Source: an uncultured Mediterranea sp.
GTDB taxonomy: Bacteria; Bacteroidota; Bacteroidia; Bacteroidales; Bacteroidaceae
NCBI RefSeq assembly: GCF_902493215.1
Contig: NZ_CABUOL010000016.1
Coordinates: 19,805 to 83,804, forward strand
Length of the DNA stretch: 64,000 bases
Reading direction: 5' to 3'
The position numbers and the translations under genes were made by a program. Below are positions 9,497 through 20,600 of the stretch, one piece after another (positions within the stretch are counted from its first letter, which is position 1; every line of letters begins with the position of its first letter). The notes below the pieces were generated by a model. The model saw only the letters and a program-made list of their open reading frames with translations, did no database searches and was not told the DNA's origin.

Positions 9497-10523
9497 CAGC
9501 AGCGTTTCGTCGGGTTTCATTGATGTGGACAGTCAGTCGGGGCAGATGAGTTTCGCCGACTTGCAGGAAGTCTATGTGTCGGCTTCGGGTTACGGTCGTC
9601 TGTTCCGTTGCCAGCGTTACAACCGTCTGCACATGCTCAAGGCTCTCAAGCCTGCTTTTGTGGGCAATCCGTTTTATGAGCAGGCTTTGCGCAAGGAGTT
9701 CGACATCGGCTACCAGCTGGAGCATCCGCATGTGTGCCGTGCCTTGGGGTGGGAGACGCTGCCTGGGTTGGGCCACTGCATCGTCATGGAGTATATCGAC
9801 GGACTGACATTGAGGGAGTTCATGGAACAGGGGAGATTGACGCCGGAACTGGCCCGGAAGTTCGTGCAGGAGCTTTGCAGTGCTTTGGGCTATCTGCACG
9901 GCAAGCAGATTGTGCACCGTGACCTGAAACCCGAAAATATTTTGGTGACCTATAACGGGAATAATATCAAGTTGATAGATTTCGGATTGTCCGACTGCGA
10001 CGATTACGATGTTCTGAAACTGCCTGCCGGTACGCGTTACTACCTGGCGCCCGAGGCCTTGAAGCCCGGACAGCCGCTGGACCTGCGGGCCGATATCTAT
10101 TCCCTGGGCATCATTCTTGGCGAGATGGCCGAACGGCTGAAGGACAAGCGTCTGGCAGCCGTATCGAGGCGGTGTACCCGCTGTCGGCCGGAAGACCGCT
10201 ATCCGTCGGCTTCTGCTGTGGCACGTGATGTGGCAGGGGACCATTCGCATCTTCGTCTTTACCGTTGGTCGGCAGCTGTCGGAGCATTGTTGCTGGTTGT
10301 CGGTATCTATACCTATTATAATAGTCGCAAAACGATTCTTTCGCCTGTCGATTTTCCCGTGTATGGTAATTTATCCTTGCCGGTTGACAAGTGGGCGCAG
10401 CTGACCGACAGCATAGGAGTGGAAACGGCGGTCGTATCCGAATATCCGGTTTCGGCGCAACGTCAGTCGGTTGCCTTCGAGCTCTGTCGCGAAGCGTTGC
10501 ACAGACAGCGCAAAGCCCGTTGA
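9489..10523 (+). CDS. Hanks-type Ser/Thr protein kinase with C-terminal membrane anchor
   Basis: 344 residues from the ATG at 9489; a GTG at 9480 is an alternative. The core is a eukaryote-like kinase domain: a probable ATP-binding Lys (MLKALK), catalytic loop HRDLKPEN, magnesium loop DFG, a GTRYYLAPE P+1 motif, and the DLRADIYSLG helix. All catalytic residues are present, so an active kinase is expected. A single transmembrane helix (about 260-280) follows, then a short tail of roughly 65 residues that would lie outside the cytoplasm. The gene overlaps the preceding HTH-like gene by 8 bases. Membrane-bound bacterial kinases of this type sense envelope signals, but the tail has no domain I recognise. 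Confidence 0.88.
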   Translation: MDDSSVSSGFIDVDSQSGQMSFADLQEVYVSASGYGRLFRCQRYNRLHMLKALKPAFVGNPFYEQALRKEFDIGYQLEHPHVCRALGWETLPGLGHCIVMEYIDGLTLREFMEQGRLTPELARKFVQELCSALGYLHGKQIVHRDLKPENILVTYNGNNIKLIDFGLSDCDDYDVLKLPAGTRYYLAPEALKPGQPLDLRADIYSLGIILGEMAERLKDKRLAAVSRRCTRCRPEDRYPSASAVARDVAGDHSHLRLYRWSAAVGALLLVVGIYTYYNSRKTILSPVDFPVYGNLSLPVDKWAQLTDSIGVETAVVSEYPVSAQRQSVAFELCREALHRQRKAR

Positions 10524-10552
10524 ACTTTGGTACAAAGCCGTCTTACGGATAT

Positions 10553-10728
10553 TTCAGCTTGTACACAAGCTGTTGCCAGCTTGTCTGTTTTCTCTGTCCG
10601 GCCTGTGCACTTTCTTTGCCCTGCTTATACACATCCTTTGCCCAGGTTAAAGCAGTTGTTTGCCCAGCTTAAACCGATGCTTTCCCCAGCTTAAACCGAT
10701 GCTTTCCCCAGCTTAAACGAACGCTGTC
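10553..10728. repeat. Degenerate 22-bp tandem repeat array, about 8 copies
   Basis: Period 22 bp with unit starts at 10553, 10575, 10597, 10619, 10641, 10663, 10685 and 10707. The units at 10663 and 10685 are identical (CCCAGCTTAAACCGATGCTT plus TC). Identity falls off to the left, so the array looks older at that end. It fills the gap between the kinase and the convergent hybrid sensor gene and touches the latter's stop codon. No ORF runs through it. Confidence 0.8.
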
Positions 10729-13700
10729 ATTCCTTTTTGAATTGGGTCGGCGTTTTTCCTGTGTACTGTTTGAAAGCCGTGCTGAAATATCTGGGGGATG
10801 CGAATCCTACTTTTTCCGATATTTCCGTGAAGTTCAGGTTGGTTTCCTTGATGAGCTTCATGGCCCGTTCGATGCGGATTTTATTGATATAGTCGTTGGC
10901 TCCCATACCGGCAATGGCCTTCAGTTTGTTGTAGAGCGAGGCACGGCTGATTCCTATCTGGTTGCAGAGGAAGGGGATATCCAGCTGGGCATTGTCCAGA
11001 TTGTCGTTGATGGCCTGGTGTAATTTCTCCATGAAGAGGCTGTCGGCCTTGCTCAAGTCGTTTTCTTCGGGCACGGGATGGATACCAATCTGGTGGTAGT
11101 GCTTCTGGGTCTGAAGCCGGTTGTACAGCTTGTTCAGTATCTTTTCTACCAGCTGGTCCATTTCAAATGGTTTGTCCAGGTAGCTGTCCGCTCCCAGCAT
11201 ATAACCGTATTTACGGCTTTCATCGTCGTTTCTGGCCGAGAGGAGAATGATAGGAATATGGCTCACACTGATATCCTCTTTGATGGCCTTGCACAATTCA
11301 TATCCGTTCATGCCGGGCATCATCACGTCGCTCACGATGATATCCGGATTTTCGTCGCAAGCTGTTTGATAGGCCGTTTGTCCGTCGTAGACGGTCAGTA
11401 CCCGTTTGAAATGCTTGCGCAGCTCGTCGGCGATGTACTCTACCAGTTCCTCGTTGTCATCGGCCACGAGAACAGTATATTCCTTGGGATTCACGTGACT
11501 GAAGTCGGTCCGGTTGGGGACGTCGATGTCCTGTTCCGAGAAGGATGAAAGCAGTTCGTTCAGATAGGAAGACTGGTGTTCCGGTGTACTGTCAGTCTGT
11601 ACTTGTTTTAGAGGAAGCTCGAAGTAGAAAGTAGCTCCTTCGTCGGGATTATTGCAGGCCCCGATTTGTCCATTGTGCAGTTCGACCAGAATCTTGGCGT
11701 ATGACAATCCGATGCCGCTTCCGCTCTGTTCATTGTTACCCTGGTAGAAGCGGGTAAACAGTTTGTTGGGATCGATGTCTTTCAGCCCCGAACCTTGGTC
11801 GGAAATGGAAACTCTGACGTGTTGTCTGTCGGTTGTCAGCCGGGTACGTACTGTTATTTTTTTCCCTTGAGGAGTATGCTTGAGGGCATTGATCAACAGG
11901 TTGGAAAGGATTGTCCAGCATTTGTCTTTATCGAAAGGAACTTTTCCGATCTGCGGATCGAAGTCGTATTCAATCAGTCCTTCATCTTCATCGGCAAAGT
12001 CACTTCCTACTTCTTTGATCCAGTCGTTCAGCTGATGTTCCTGCAGGTTCAGTTTACCTTTGCCCACTTCTATCTTGCGTACATCCAGTACCATGTTGAT
12101 CAGGTCTTTCATCCGTTGCGATTGTCTGAAAGCTGTAGTCAGCTGTTTGTAATTGGGATCATCGGGCCGGATGGAGCTGATAATCCTTTTGAGGGGTGAG
12201 TATATCAGGGTAAGGGGTGTACGTAACTCATGGCTGACGTTGATCAGGAAACGTATTTTCTCCTCGTTTACTTTATATTCGTGTTCGGAGAGCATCCATT
12301 TGAGGCGTTCTTCTTTCCGTTTCAGGAGGAATGTGATGAGAAAGTAAAAGAATAGGCCCAGCATGATAATCAGGAGGGCATTGAACCACCAGGACTTGTA
12401 CCAGGGGGGCAGGATGACAAGTGTCAGTACCTGTTGGCGATTGGACCAGCTTCCGTCGTTTTGTGTGTAGCTCACGTAGATAGGATAAGTACCTTCCGCT
12501 AACGAAGGAATAGTCAGTTCGGCATCATGGTTGGTGGTGATGTCCGGACTGTTTTTCTCCAGACTGTAACGGAATAGTCGGGGACGTAGAATATCGTCAC
12601 CGGCCACCATGAAGCTCATCTGGATATTCCGGCTGCCCCATGGCAACACAATTTTTCCGTCATTCAGTTCGGCCATACTGTTTGTTTCTCCTACCTGCAG
12701 GTCTGTAACGATAACCGGCAAGTTGTTCTCTTCTGCCGGTAGATTTCCTTCTGCATGTGAATCGATATTGAGCAGACCGTTAACGCCTCCCATGTAGACT
12801 TCTCCCTTCTGCGTCAGCAGAACCGGTTTGGAAAGGTATTCATTTTTCTGGGCTCCGTCGGCTTCCCCGTAAAGGGTGAATCTGTTTTCTTGTGGATTGT
12901 AGGAATATAAATCCTGTCCGCTACCGATCCATACGTGTCCTTCATGGTCGCATACGACCGAAGAGGCTGAGTGAAAAAGCGAGGTATTGATGAAATTCAG
13001 TTTCCCTTTATCGAGGTTGTCCAGCCCCTGGGTACTGGCAATCCAGAATACGCCTTGCTCGTCTCTATAGACCGCATTGATGAAATGAGGAATATTGCTG
13101 TGGTAGAGGGATAACAGTTCTTTACCGCCTTTTCCCAGTTTGTAAATGCTCTGGTTATCATAGAAATAGGTATATTGTTCGTCTCCTCCGATAGGGCAGA
13201 CCATACCGATGATACCATGGTCAGGTATTTGGGTGATTTCTTCAAAACTTCTTTCGTGAATATAATACCTGCCTAATGGTTGGGCAAGTGCCAAAATGGT
13301 GTTTTCTGTTTCATTGTACAGATTGGCCGGTATTCCGCTGTATCGGATAAAACGATCCAAGGCTGGGGAGTGCACCAGGCAGGGACTTTTTTCCCCTGTT
13401 GTTTTATTGAACAAGAAGAAACCTTCTGCGAAGCTGGAAATGAGTAGTTTGTCAGGCGAGTAATTGCAGATGGATACTACTTTGTCACCCCAAGTTTTCG
13501 GATAGTGCCGGAAAGTTCGGCTTTTCATGTCGAACAGGTTTACACCACCTCCGTCTGTGCCTATCCATACAATGTCTTTTTCAGCTTCCAGGCAGAGAGA
13601 CAATACGGTCTTTTCACTTAATCCTTGCTTATAACCCAAGGGAACACTTTGAAAAGTTCGCATATGGTTGCTTCGTATATTAATCAGGCCTCTTCGGGCT

Positions 13701-14653
13701 GTACTGGCCCATACACCATTTTTCTTTAAACTACCGTGAATGCAGAGAATCGTGTTGACTGGCAGAGAATGTGAATTGCCAGGTTCGTGTTTTAGTATCT
13801 GTATTTCATTGGTAACAGGGTCGATGATATTGATTCCGCCTCCATCGGTGCCGGCCCATATTTTCCCGTCGATGACAGTCATGCAAAGCACCAAATTGTT
13901 ACTTAAATCAGAATTTTTCGTAGTGTAATGCGCCAGTGTATGTCCGTCTCTGGAAATTTTCCGGATCCCTTCATTGTATTCGCTTACCCATAGATTTCCG
14001 TCTGGATCAAAACATATATCAGACATTTTGTTGGATTGGTCGATTGGAAGAGAAAACTCTTTCTGTTCTTTCAAATCGTAGAACAGTACAGTTCTGTTGC
14101 GATTCGAACATACAAGAATATGAGAGTTCCAGAGTTTCAGCTGAAGGACTTGAAAGTTTTTTGTTTTCAGATGCTCGGATTTTGTAATCTCACCCTGTCC
14201 GTATGAATAATGGTAAAGAGTGTCTGTTCCGCCGAAAATAATACCGTCGTCTATTTTACAGGCGGAAGTGGCTTGTAGTAGTTGGTTTTTCCATGTGTAT
14301 GGAGTGAATTTGTCGTGTTTTGCAGAATATAGGAATACTCCTTGGTTCGTCAATACCCATAATTGTTGCTTTTCATCTTCCATGATTTGCAGGATTTCGA
14401 TATTGGATGCCATTTGATTGTTTCCTGAATCGAAATGATATGATTTCAACCTTTTTCCATCGTATCGCAATAACCCTTCGTAAGTACTCATCCAAATAAG
14501 GCTGTTGTTGTCTTCGTATACATAACTGACGCGTGAAGGGATACCCCGGTCAAAATTGATTTGTGTGAAATCATAGTCTGGATTTGCCGATATAGTTACC
14601 GGAATAAGCAGGGAAAATATTATTTCAAAAAACTGTAATATAAGTTTTCTCAT
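10727..14653 (-). CDS. Hybrid two-component system sensor-regulator (HTCS) of the PUL
   Basis: 1308 residues from the ATG at 14653. I prefer it to 14707 because it opens directly with a signal-like hydrophobic segment (MRKLILQFFEIIF). Order of domains: periplasmic two-component-propeller repeats (about 25-640; many WIGTDGGGVN or WVSEYNEGI blades), a Y_Y_Y domain (about 665-745), one transmembrane helix (about 755-780), a HisKA domain with SHELRTPLTLI, a HATPase, a receiver with DIIVSDVMMPGMNGYELC, and a C-terminal AraC-type HTH (last 100 residues). One protein thus senses a breakdown product in the periplasm and activates the adjacent genes. It is divergent from the PUL genes starting at 14938 and has its own promoter at 14725-14755. 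Confidence 0.95.
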   Translation of the reverse strand: MRKLILQFFEIIFSLLIPVTISANPDYDFTQINFDRGIPSRVSYVYEDNNSLIWMSTYEGLLRYDGKRLKSYHFDSGNNQMASNIEILQIMEDEKQQLWVLTNQGVFLYSAKHDKFTPYTWKNQLLQATSACKIDDGIIFGGTDTLYHYSYGQGEITKSEHLKTKNFQVLQLKLWNSHILVCSNRNRTVLFYDLKEQKEFSLPIDQSNKMSDICFDPDGNLWVSEYNEGIRKISRDGHTLAHYTTKNSDLSNNLVLCMTVIDGKIWAGTDGGGINIIDPVTNEIQILKHEPGNSHSLPVNTILCIHGSLKKNGVWASTARRGLINIRSNHMRTFQSVPLGYKQGLSEKTVLSLCLEAEKDIVWIGTDGGGVNLFDMKSRTFRHYPKTWGDKVVSICNYSPDKLLISSFAEGFFLFNKTTGEKSPCLVHSPALDRFIRYSGIPANLYNETENTILALAQPLGRYYIHERSFEEITQIPDHGIIGMVCPIGGDEQYTYFYDNQSIYKLGKGGKELLSLYHSNIPHFINAVYRDEQGVFWIASTQGLDNLDKGKLNFINTSLFHSASSVVCDHEGHVWIGSGQDLYSYNPQENRFTLYGEADGAQKNEYLSKPVLLTQKGEVYMGGVNGLLNIDSHAEGNLPAEENNLPVIVTDLQVGETNSMAELNDGKIVLPWGSRNIQMSFMVAGDDILRPRLFRYSLEKNSPDITTNHDAELTIPSLAEGTYPIYVSYTQNDGSWSNRQQVLTLVILPPWYKSWWFNALLIIMLGLFFYFLITFLLKRKEERLKWMLSEHEYKVNEEKIRFLINVSHELRTPLTLIYSPLKRIISSIRPDDPNYKQLTTAFRQSQRMKDLINMVLDVRKIEVGKGKLNLQEHQLNDWIKEVGSDFADEDEGLIEYDFDPQIGKVPFDKDKCWTILSNLLINALKHTPQGKKITVRTRLTTDRQHVRVSISDQGSGLKDIDPNKLFTRFYQGNNEQSGSGIGLSYAKILVELHNGQIGACNNPDEGATFYFELPLKQVQTDSTPEHQSSYLNELLSSFSEQDIDVPNRTDFSHVNPKEYTVLVADDNEELVEYIADELRKHFKRVLTVYDGQTAYQTACDENPDIIVSDVMMPGMNGYELCKAIKEDISVSHIPIILLSARNDDESRKYGYMLGADSYLDKPFEMDQLVEKILNKLYNRLQTQKHYHQIGIHPVPEENDLSKADSLFMEKLHQAINDNLDNAQLDIPFLCNQIGISRASLYNKLKAIAGMGANDYINKIRIERAMKLIKETNLNFTEISEKVGFASPRYFSTAFKQYTGKTPTQFKKE

Positions 14654-14724
14654 TTTTTCTGTCTTTTGAATAAAGTTAAGCAAATGTAGAAAATTTATTT
14701 GAAACATTGATAATGGAATTAATT

Positions 14725-14755
14725 CAAATGTAGGGAAAAATATAGAGCTTCCAAA
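14725..14755 (-). promoter_or_regulatory. Bacteroides-type promoter of the HTCS gene
   Basis: On the minus strand TTTG (14755-14752), 19 bases, TACATTTG (14732-14725): an exact consensus match. A second TACATTTG at 14688-14681 has no -33 box. The leader would be about 65 bases. Confidence 0.7.
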
Positions 14756-14937
14756 AATGATTTATAATGCTTCTAGTTTTAGCTATTAGTCAAAATTGAA
14801 AGTTTAATAGTTGTGAATGGAACTTCAATAATGTTGGTTCCTCTATTTTTGCATTGTCAAAAATGAGTCTGTATTTATGGACTGTTTTTGAGTAGGAGCC
14901 TGAGTCAACTGACGAATGATAATACTAAATATATAAT

Positions 14938-17616
14938 ATGAGAAATAAAATCACTATAATCAGATGGGCTGTTTGCCTCGCGCTGCTTTGGGCGTTTAAC
15001 CCATTACATGCAGCTCATCAGCCTGAATTTTCCACAGCTGGCTTTTTTGAACTGCCTCATACGGGAAGGACTGTTTACAGTATGAATCCTGCCTGGCGTT
15101 TCTATAAGGGAAACGTTGATGGAGCTGAACAGAAAAATTTTGATGACAGTGAGTGGACATTGGTCTCATTACCCAATGGAATAGAGTATTTACCTACTGA
15201 AGCCAGCGGATGTGTCAATTATCAGGGTGGTGTTTGGTACCGCAAGCATTTCACACCGGAAGAAAGTTGGACCGGAAAACGCTTGTTTCTGCACTTCGAA
15301 GCGATTATGGGAAAATCGAAAGTGTGGGTTAACGGCACATTGGTCAAAGAGCATTTTGGTGGATATTTGCCTGTGATAGCCGACATTACTTCCCATTTGA
15401 AAGCTGGAGAAGACAATGTAATTGCCGTGTGGGCTGACAACAGTGACGACCCCATTTATCCTCCTGGAAAACCACAGGATATGTTGGATTTTGCTTATTT
15501 TGGAGGCATCTACCGAGATTGCTGGCTGGTGGCTCACAACAATGTGTTTATTACCGATCCCAATTATGAGAACGTAACGGCTGGTGGCGGTCTGTTTGTG
15601 TCTTTTGGTGCCATTGGCGAACAGGAAGCCGAAGTACGGCTGGATCTTCATGTACGCAATTTGTCAGACAAAGCTTTTACGGGTAAAGCCGTGTTCGAAC
15701 TGTATAATAAGGAAAACAAACTGGTACAGATGGCTGAAAAATCTGTTTCAGTGGGCCGTGGAAAGGCGCGTAAGGCTTCTGCTTCCATGAAGGTTTCCCA
15801 ACCTCATTTGTGGGAACCCGATTCCCCCTACTTGTATCAGTTGCATGTCAAGGTTGTGGACCGACAAGGTAAGGTGGTTGATGGTTATCGCCGCCGTGTG
15901 GGTATCCGCAGTGTGGAGTTCAAGGGAAAGGACGGTTTTTGGCTCAATGGGAAACCTTATCCGTTGATCGGTGCTAATCGTCATCAAGATTTTGCTGTCG
16001 TAGGTAATGCTCTTTCCAACAGTCTTCATTGGCGTGATGCCAAGAAGCTGCGCGATGCAGGCTTGCGAGTAATCCGTAATGCCCATTATCCGCAGGATCC
16101 CGCCTTTATGGATGCCTGCGACGAACTGGGATTGTTTGTCATTGTCAATACACCCGGATGGCAATTCTGGAACGACGAACCTATTTTTGCGGAGAGGGTT
16201 TATAATGACATCCGTAACATGGTAAGACGTGACCGCAATCATCCTTCTGTATGGATGTGGGAACCTATCTTGAACGAGACCTGGTATCCCGAGGATTTTG
16301 CCAGGAATGTGCTTGATGTTTTGCAGTCGGAATATCCTTATCCTTATTGTTATGCAGGTTGTGATGCAACGGCTCGTGGACATGAATATTTTCCGATACT
16401 TTTCAGCCATCCGCTGAATGGTGGAGGAGGGGCTTTTAACACAGAAGCGTTGGATCCCAATGTCGCTTATTTTACCCGTGAGTGGGGCGACAATGTGGAT
16501 GACTGGAATTCACATAATTCTCCTAGTCGTGTGAACCGTGCATGGGGGGAAGTGCCTATGCTGGTACAGGCACAGGGGTATGCCAAGACCGATTATCAGC
16601 ATACCAATTACGACTTGCTTTATCGCAATCCGCGTCAGCACATGGGTGGTTGTTTGTGGCATTCGTTTGACCATCAGCGCGGTTATCATCCCGATCCTTT
16701 CTATGGTGGTATCATGGATGCGTTCCGTCAGCCCAAGTTGTCTTATTATATGTTTTGTGCACAGCGCCCAGCTGAAGTGAACGATCAATTGGTTTCAGAA
16801 ACCGGACCGATGGTTTATATCGCCAATGCCATGACACCTTTTTCACCTAAGGATATTACAGTATACAGTAATTGTGACGAAGTGCGTCTCACATATTGTA
16901 AAGATGGCAAGCAGTTTACTTACAAGAAACAGTCATCTGACGAAGGCATGCCTTCGCCGGTCATTACTTTCCCGAATGTCTGGAACGTGATGTATGACAA
17001 ACAATTGTCTCGTAGCAGGAAGCAGGATGATTCCTATCTGTTGGCCGAAGGTTTGATAAACGGTCGGGTAGTAGCAACCCATAAGGTGACTCCTTCGCGT
17101 CGTCCGTCCAAACTTTTGTTGTGGGTTGACAATGAACAGGTCGAAATGACGGCTGATGGTTCTGATCTCGTGACGGTAGTGGCTGCTGTTGCCGATGACA
17201 AGGGTGTTATCAAACGGCTGAACAATTACCATATTCGGTTTGAAGTGGAAGGACCTGCTGAATTGGTGGGCGATGCGGAAACTTTTACAAATCCTCGCCC
17301 GGTACAATGGGGGACAGCACCGGTATTGTTGCGTTCCACTACGACTCCTGGTACAGTGAAAGTGAAGGCTTTTGTTACTTTACAGGGTAAGCACACGCCG
17401 CTGTCGGCCGAGTTGATCATTGATACTCACTCTGCTGTTCATCCTTTAGTTGCTGATAGTAATGGGCTGAACCAAATGAAGAAACAAGCTGCGAGTGACA
17501 AGAAAGGACGTCAGTCGGTCACCACCGATTGTGAGGAAACGGTCCGTAAGCTCCAGCAGGAACTGAATCAGTTGAAGTTGAAGGAAGTGGAAAAACAACA
17601 GAGTGATTTTGAATAG
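14938..17616 (+). CDS. GH2 glycoside hydrolase (beta-galactosidase-like)
   Basis: 892 residues with a signal peptide (about 1-25, cleaved after LHAA). GH2 sugar-binding (about 45-200), immunoglobulin-like (about 205-325) and TIM-barrel (about 330-620) domains follow. The likely acid/base is the Glu in ILNETW (about 448) and the likely nucleophile the Glu in FTREWGD (about 515). The C-terminus adds a further beta domain and a charged 45-residue tail rich in Lys and Glu that could form a short coiled coil. It is the first gene on the PUL strand. A TATTTTTG -7 box sits at 14844-14851. Beta-galactosidase is the best guess and would suit removal of galactose from glycan antennae, but GH2 also covers other specificities. 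Confidence 0.82.
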   Translation: MRNKITIIRWAVCLALLWAFNPLHAAHQPEFSTAGFFELPHTGRTVYSMNPAWRFYKGNVDGAEQKNFDDSEWTLVSLPNGIEYLPTEASGCVNYQGGVWYRKHFTPEESWTGKRLFLHFEAIMGKSKVWVNGTLVKEHFGGYLPVIADITSHLKAGEDNVIAVWADNSDDPIYPPGKPQDMLDFAYFGGIYRDCWLVAHNNVFITDPNYENVTAGGGLFVSFGAIGEQEAEVRLDLHVRNLSDKAFTGKAVFELYNKENKLVQMAEKSVSVGRGKARKASASMKVSQPHLWEPDSPYLYQLHVKVVDRQGKVVDGYRRRVGIRSVEFKGKDGFWLNGKPYPLIGANRHQDFAVVGNALSNSLHWRDAKKLRDAGLRVIRNAHYPQDPAFMDACDELGLFVIVNTPGWQFWNDEPIFAERVYNDIRNMVRRDRNHPSVWMWEPILNETWYPEDFARNVLDVLQSEYPYPYCYAGCDATARGHEYFPILFSHPLNGGGGAFNTEALDPNVAYFTREWGDNVDDWNSHNSPSRVNRAWGEVPMLVQAQGYAKTDYQHTNYDLLYRNPRQHMGGCLWHSFDHQRGYHPDPFYGGIMDAFRQPKLSYYMFCAQRPAEVNDQLVSETGPMVYIANAMTPFSPKDITVYSNCDEVRLTYCKDGKQFTYKKQSSDEGMPSPVITFPNVWNVMYDKQLSRSRKQDDSYLLAEGLINGRVVATHKVTPSRRPSKLLLWVDNEQVEMTADGSDLVTVVAAVADDKGVIKRLNNYHIRFEVEGPAELVGDAETFTNPRPVQWGTAPVLLRSTTTPGTVKVKAFVTLQGKHTPLSAELIIDTHSAVHPLVADSNGLNQMKKQAASDKKGRQSVTTDCEETVRKLQQELNQLKLKEVEKQQSDFE

Positions 17617-17632
17617 AAATTAAAGATGAACG

Positions 17633-17652
17633 TTCCCCGGCAAAACGGGGAA
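17633..17652 (+). promoter_or_regulatory. Intercistronic hairpin before susC
   Basis: TTCCCCG and CGGGGAA form a perfect 7-bp stem around a 6-base loop, between the GH2 stop and the SusC start, with no T-run. It may protect the 5' end of the SusC/SusD message or mark a processing point. Confidence 0.5.
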
Positions 17653-17673
17653 AATCTTAAATTTAATAACAAT

Positions 17674-20600
17674 ATGATTAGAAATTTTAGAAAAGTCAGC
17701 TTGCTGCTATGCCTGGGAATGGTATCTACAGGGATAGCGAATGCGGTACCTGCAGACAAGGTATCGGCTGCAAATGTAGTTTTACAGGGACAACCCTGTA
17801 AAGGTATGGTAAAAGATTCAAACGGTGAACCTGTAATCGGTGCATCTGTTGTAGTGAAAGGTACAAGTAATGGTGTCATAACCGACATCGACGGTAATTT
17901 TTCACTGCCCAATGTAGAAAGAGGTACCACAATTCAGATCTCTTTTGTAGGTTATCAGATGCAGGAAGTGGTATGGAACGGTACGCCTTTGAACATTACC
18001 CTTAAAGATGATACACAATTGCTCGACGAAGTGGTTGTCGTAGGTTTCGGTACCCAGAAGAAGGTGAACCTGACGGGATCTGTCTCGACCATGAACTCTG
18101 AGGAACTGACAGCACGTCCGGTTACAACCGTGGCTCAGGCCATGCAAGGTATGGTAGCCGGTATGAACTTCTCGTATAGCAACGGTGGTCGTCTGGACAG
18201 TAACCTGAATTTTGATATCCACGGTACGGGTACCATCGGCGACGGTTCGAATGCCAGTCCGTTGGTATTGATCGATGGTGCCGAGGGTAATCTCAATGCT
18301 ATTAACCCTGCCGATATCGAGAACATTTCTGTACTGAAAGATGCTTCTGCTTCTTCCATTTACGGTTCAAGAGCAGCATTCGGTGTGGTATTGGTGACTA
18401 CCAAGAAAGGTAAGGCAGGTAAGACATCTGTAAGTTATAACAACAACTTCCGTTTTACCCGTTCCATCAACATGCCCGATGTGGCCGATTCTTATACGTA
18501 TGCACGTTACTTCAATCTGATGCGTGCTAATGATGGTTTGGCACCTCAATTCTCGGACGAACAGTTGGACAAATTCCAGCGGTATATGGCCGGTGACCCA
18601 ACAGTAGCAACGGCCGATCCAGATCCTCAGAACCCGAACAACTGGTGGTGGATTGGAAATACTAATACCGATTGGTACGACGTGTTGTATGGAGATACTT
18701 CTTTCCAGCAGGAACACAATATCAGCGCCAGCGGTGGTTCAGAAAAAATTCAGTATTATTTGTCGGCAAATTATCTGTCACAGGAAGGTATCATTGCTAT
18801 CAATCCGGATAAGATGAAACGTTATACTGTGACATCCAAAATTACAGCTGAATTATTCCCTTGGTTGAAAGCTACGTACAATGTGAAGTATATTCGTAAG
18901 GACTTTACAACCCCATCAGCTTTGGATGATGAGTCTAATGGATCGCTTTATTATAATATGGCGAAGCGTTGGCCGATGGAACCGGAATACAATCCGGACG
19001 GATCAATGGCTTCTAATACACTTACGGTGCCGTTGGCTTATGGCGGAAATAAGGACAGGCAGACCGATTATGTATACCAACAATTACAATTAGTGGCTAC
19101 ACCGTTGGAAAATTGGAATATATACGGAGAATTGAACTATAATATAACGGATGAATTCCAACATACAGAATGGTTTAAATTACCAAGAACCCATGTAGAT
19201 GGTTCTACATCATGGCATACTAATCGTCCGACCAATTATGTAGGTGAAAATAGTTCTCGCAATAATTATTTCAATACTAATATTTATTCGGATTATTCTT
19301 TTACGTTGAAAGATGCTCATAATTTCAAGGTAATGGCTGGTTTCCAGGCTGAGTTGAATAAATATCGTTATATGTGGGGACGAAAAGATGATTTGATTAC
19401 AGAAAATGTACCCAACATTGCAACTGCTACAGGTAAAGAATATGTGGATGCTGCTTTAACTCATTGGGCAACTGCCGGATTCTTTGGTCGTTTGAACTAT
19501 GACTATAAAGGCCGTTATCTGTTTGAGGCGAATATTCGTTATGATGGAACATCTCGTTTTAACCGTAATCAACGTTGGAATTGGTTCCCCTCTTTCTCAG
19601 CCGGATGGAACTTGGCACAGGAGGCTTTTTGGGAACCGTTGCTTGACTATGTAAATACGTTTAAGGTGAAAGGATCATGGGGTGAATTGGGTAACCAGAA
19701 CACTCAAGATTTGTATCCGTACATTTTACGTATGCCTTTTACTGCCAAAGGTAGTTCTTGGTTAATTAATAATGAAAAGCCAAATACTTCTTCTTATCCT
19801 GGTTTGGGTACTTCTCTGTTGGGATGGGAAACTATGCAGTCTTGGAACATCGGTTTCGAACTGGCTATGTTCAGAAACCGTCTGACAGTAGGATTTGACT
19901 GGTTCAACCGTACGACAAAGGATATGGTAGGACCTGCGCCTGAGCGTCCTGCAACGTTGGGTACGACACCTCCTAAGATGAATAATGCTGAGATGGTATC
20001 GAGAGGTTTTGATTTGGAAGTATCTTGGAGAGACCGTATTGGTGATTTTAGCTATGGTGCACGTTTCATTCTTTCGGATGCCCGTCAGAAGATTTTGGAT
20101 TATCCGAATGTTGACGGTTCGTTGAGTACTTGGCGTGTAGGTCAGTACTTGAATGAAATCTGGGGATTGGAAACGTTGGGCATTGCCAAGACTCAGGAAG
20201 AAATGGATGCCTACCTGGCCAACCTGCCGAATGGTGGTGTGACTTGGGGTAACAACTGGAGTGCTGGTGATGTAATGTATGTAGATCGTAACGGAGACGG
20301 TAAGATTTCCTGGGGTTCAACCGAAAGTGATCCGGGTGATGCTTATGTTATAGGTAACTCGACTCCGCGTTTTAATTTCGGTTTGGACTTGAACGCTGAG
20401 TGGAAGGGTTTTGATTTGCGCATCTTCTTGCAAGGTACAGCCAAACGTGACTATTGGATTGGTGGAAACATGTACTTCGGTGCCTCGGGTGGTACTTGGA
20501 ATTCCAGTTGCTTTGTTTCTCACTTGGACTTCTTTACAACAGGTAATGAAGTTACAAACGAAGATGGTTATTTCCCTGAAAACTTAGATGCTTTCTTCCC

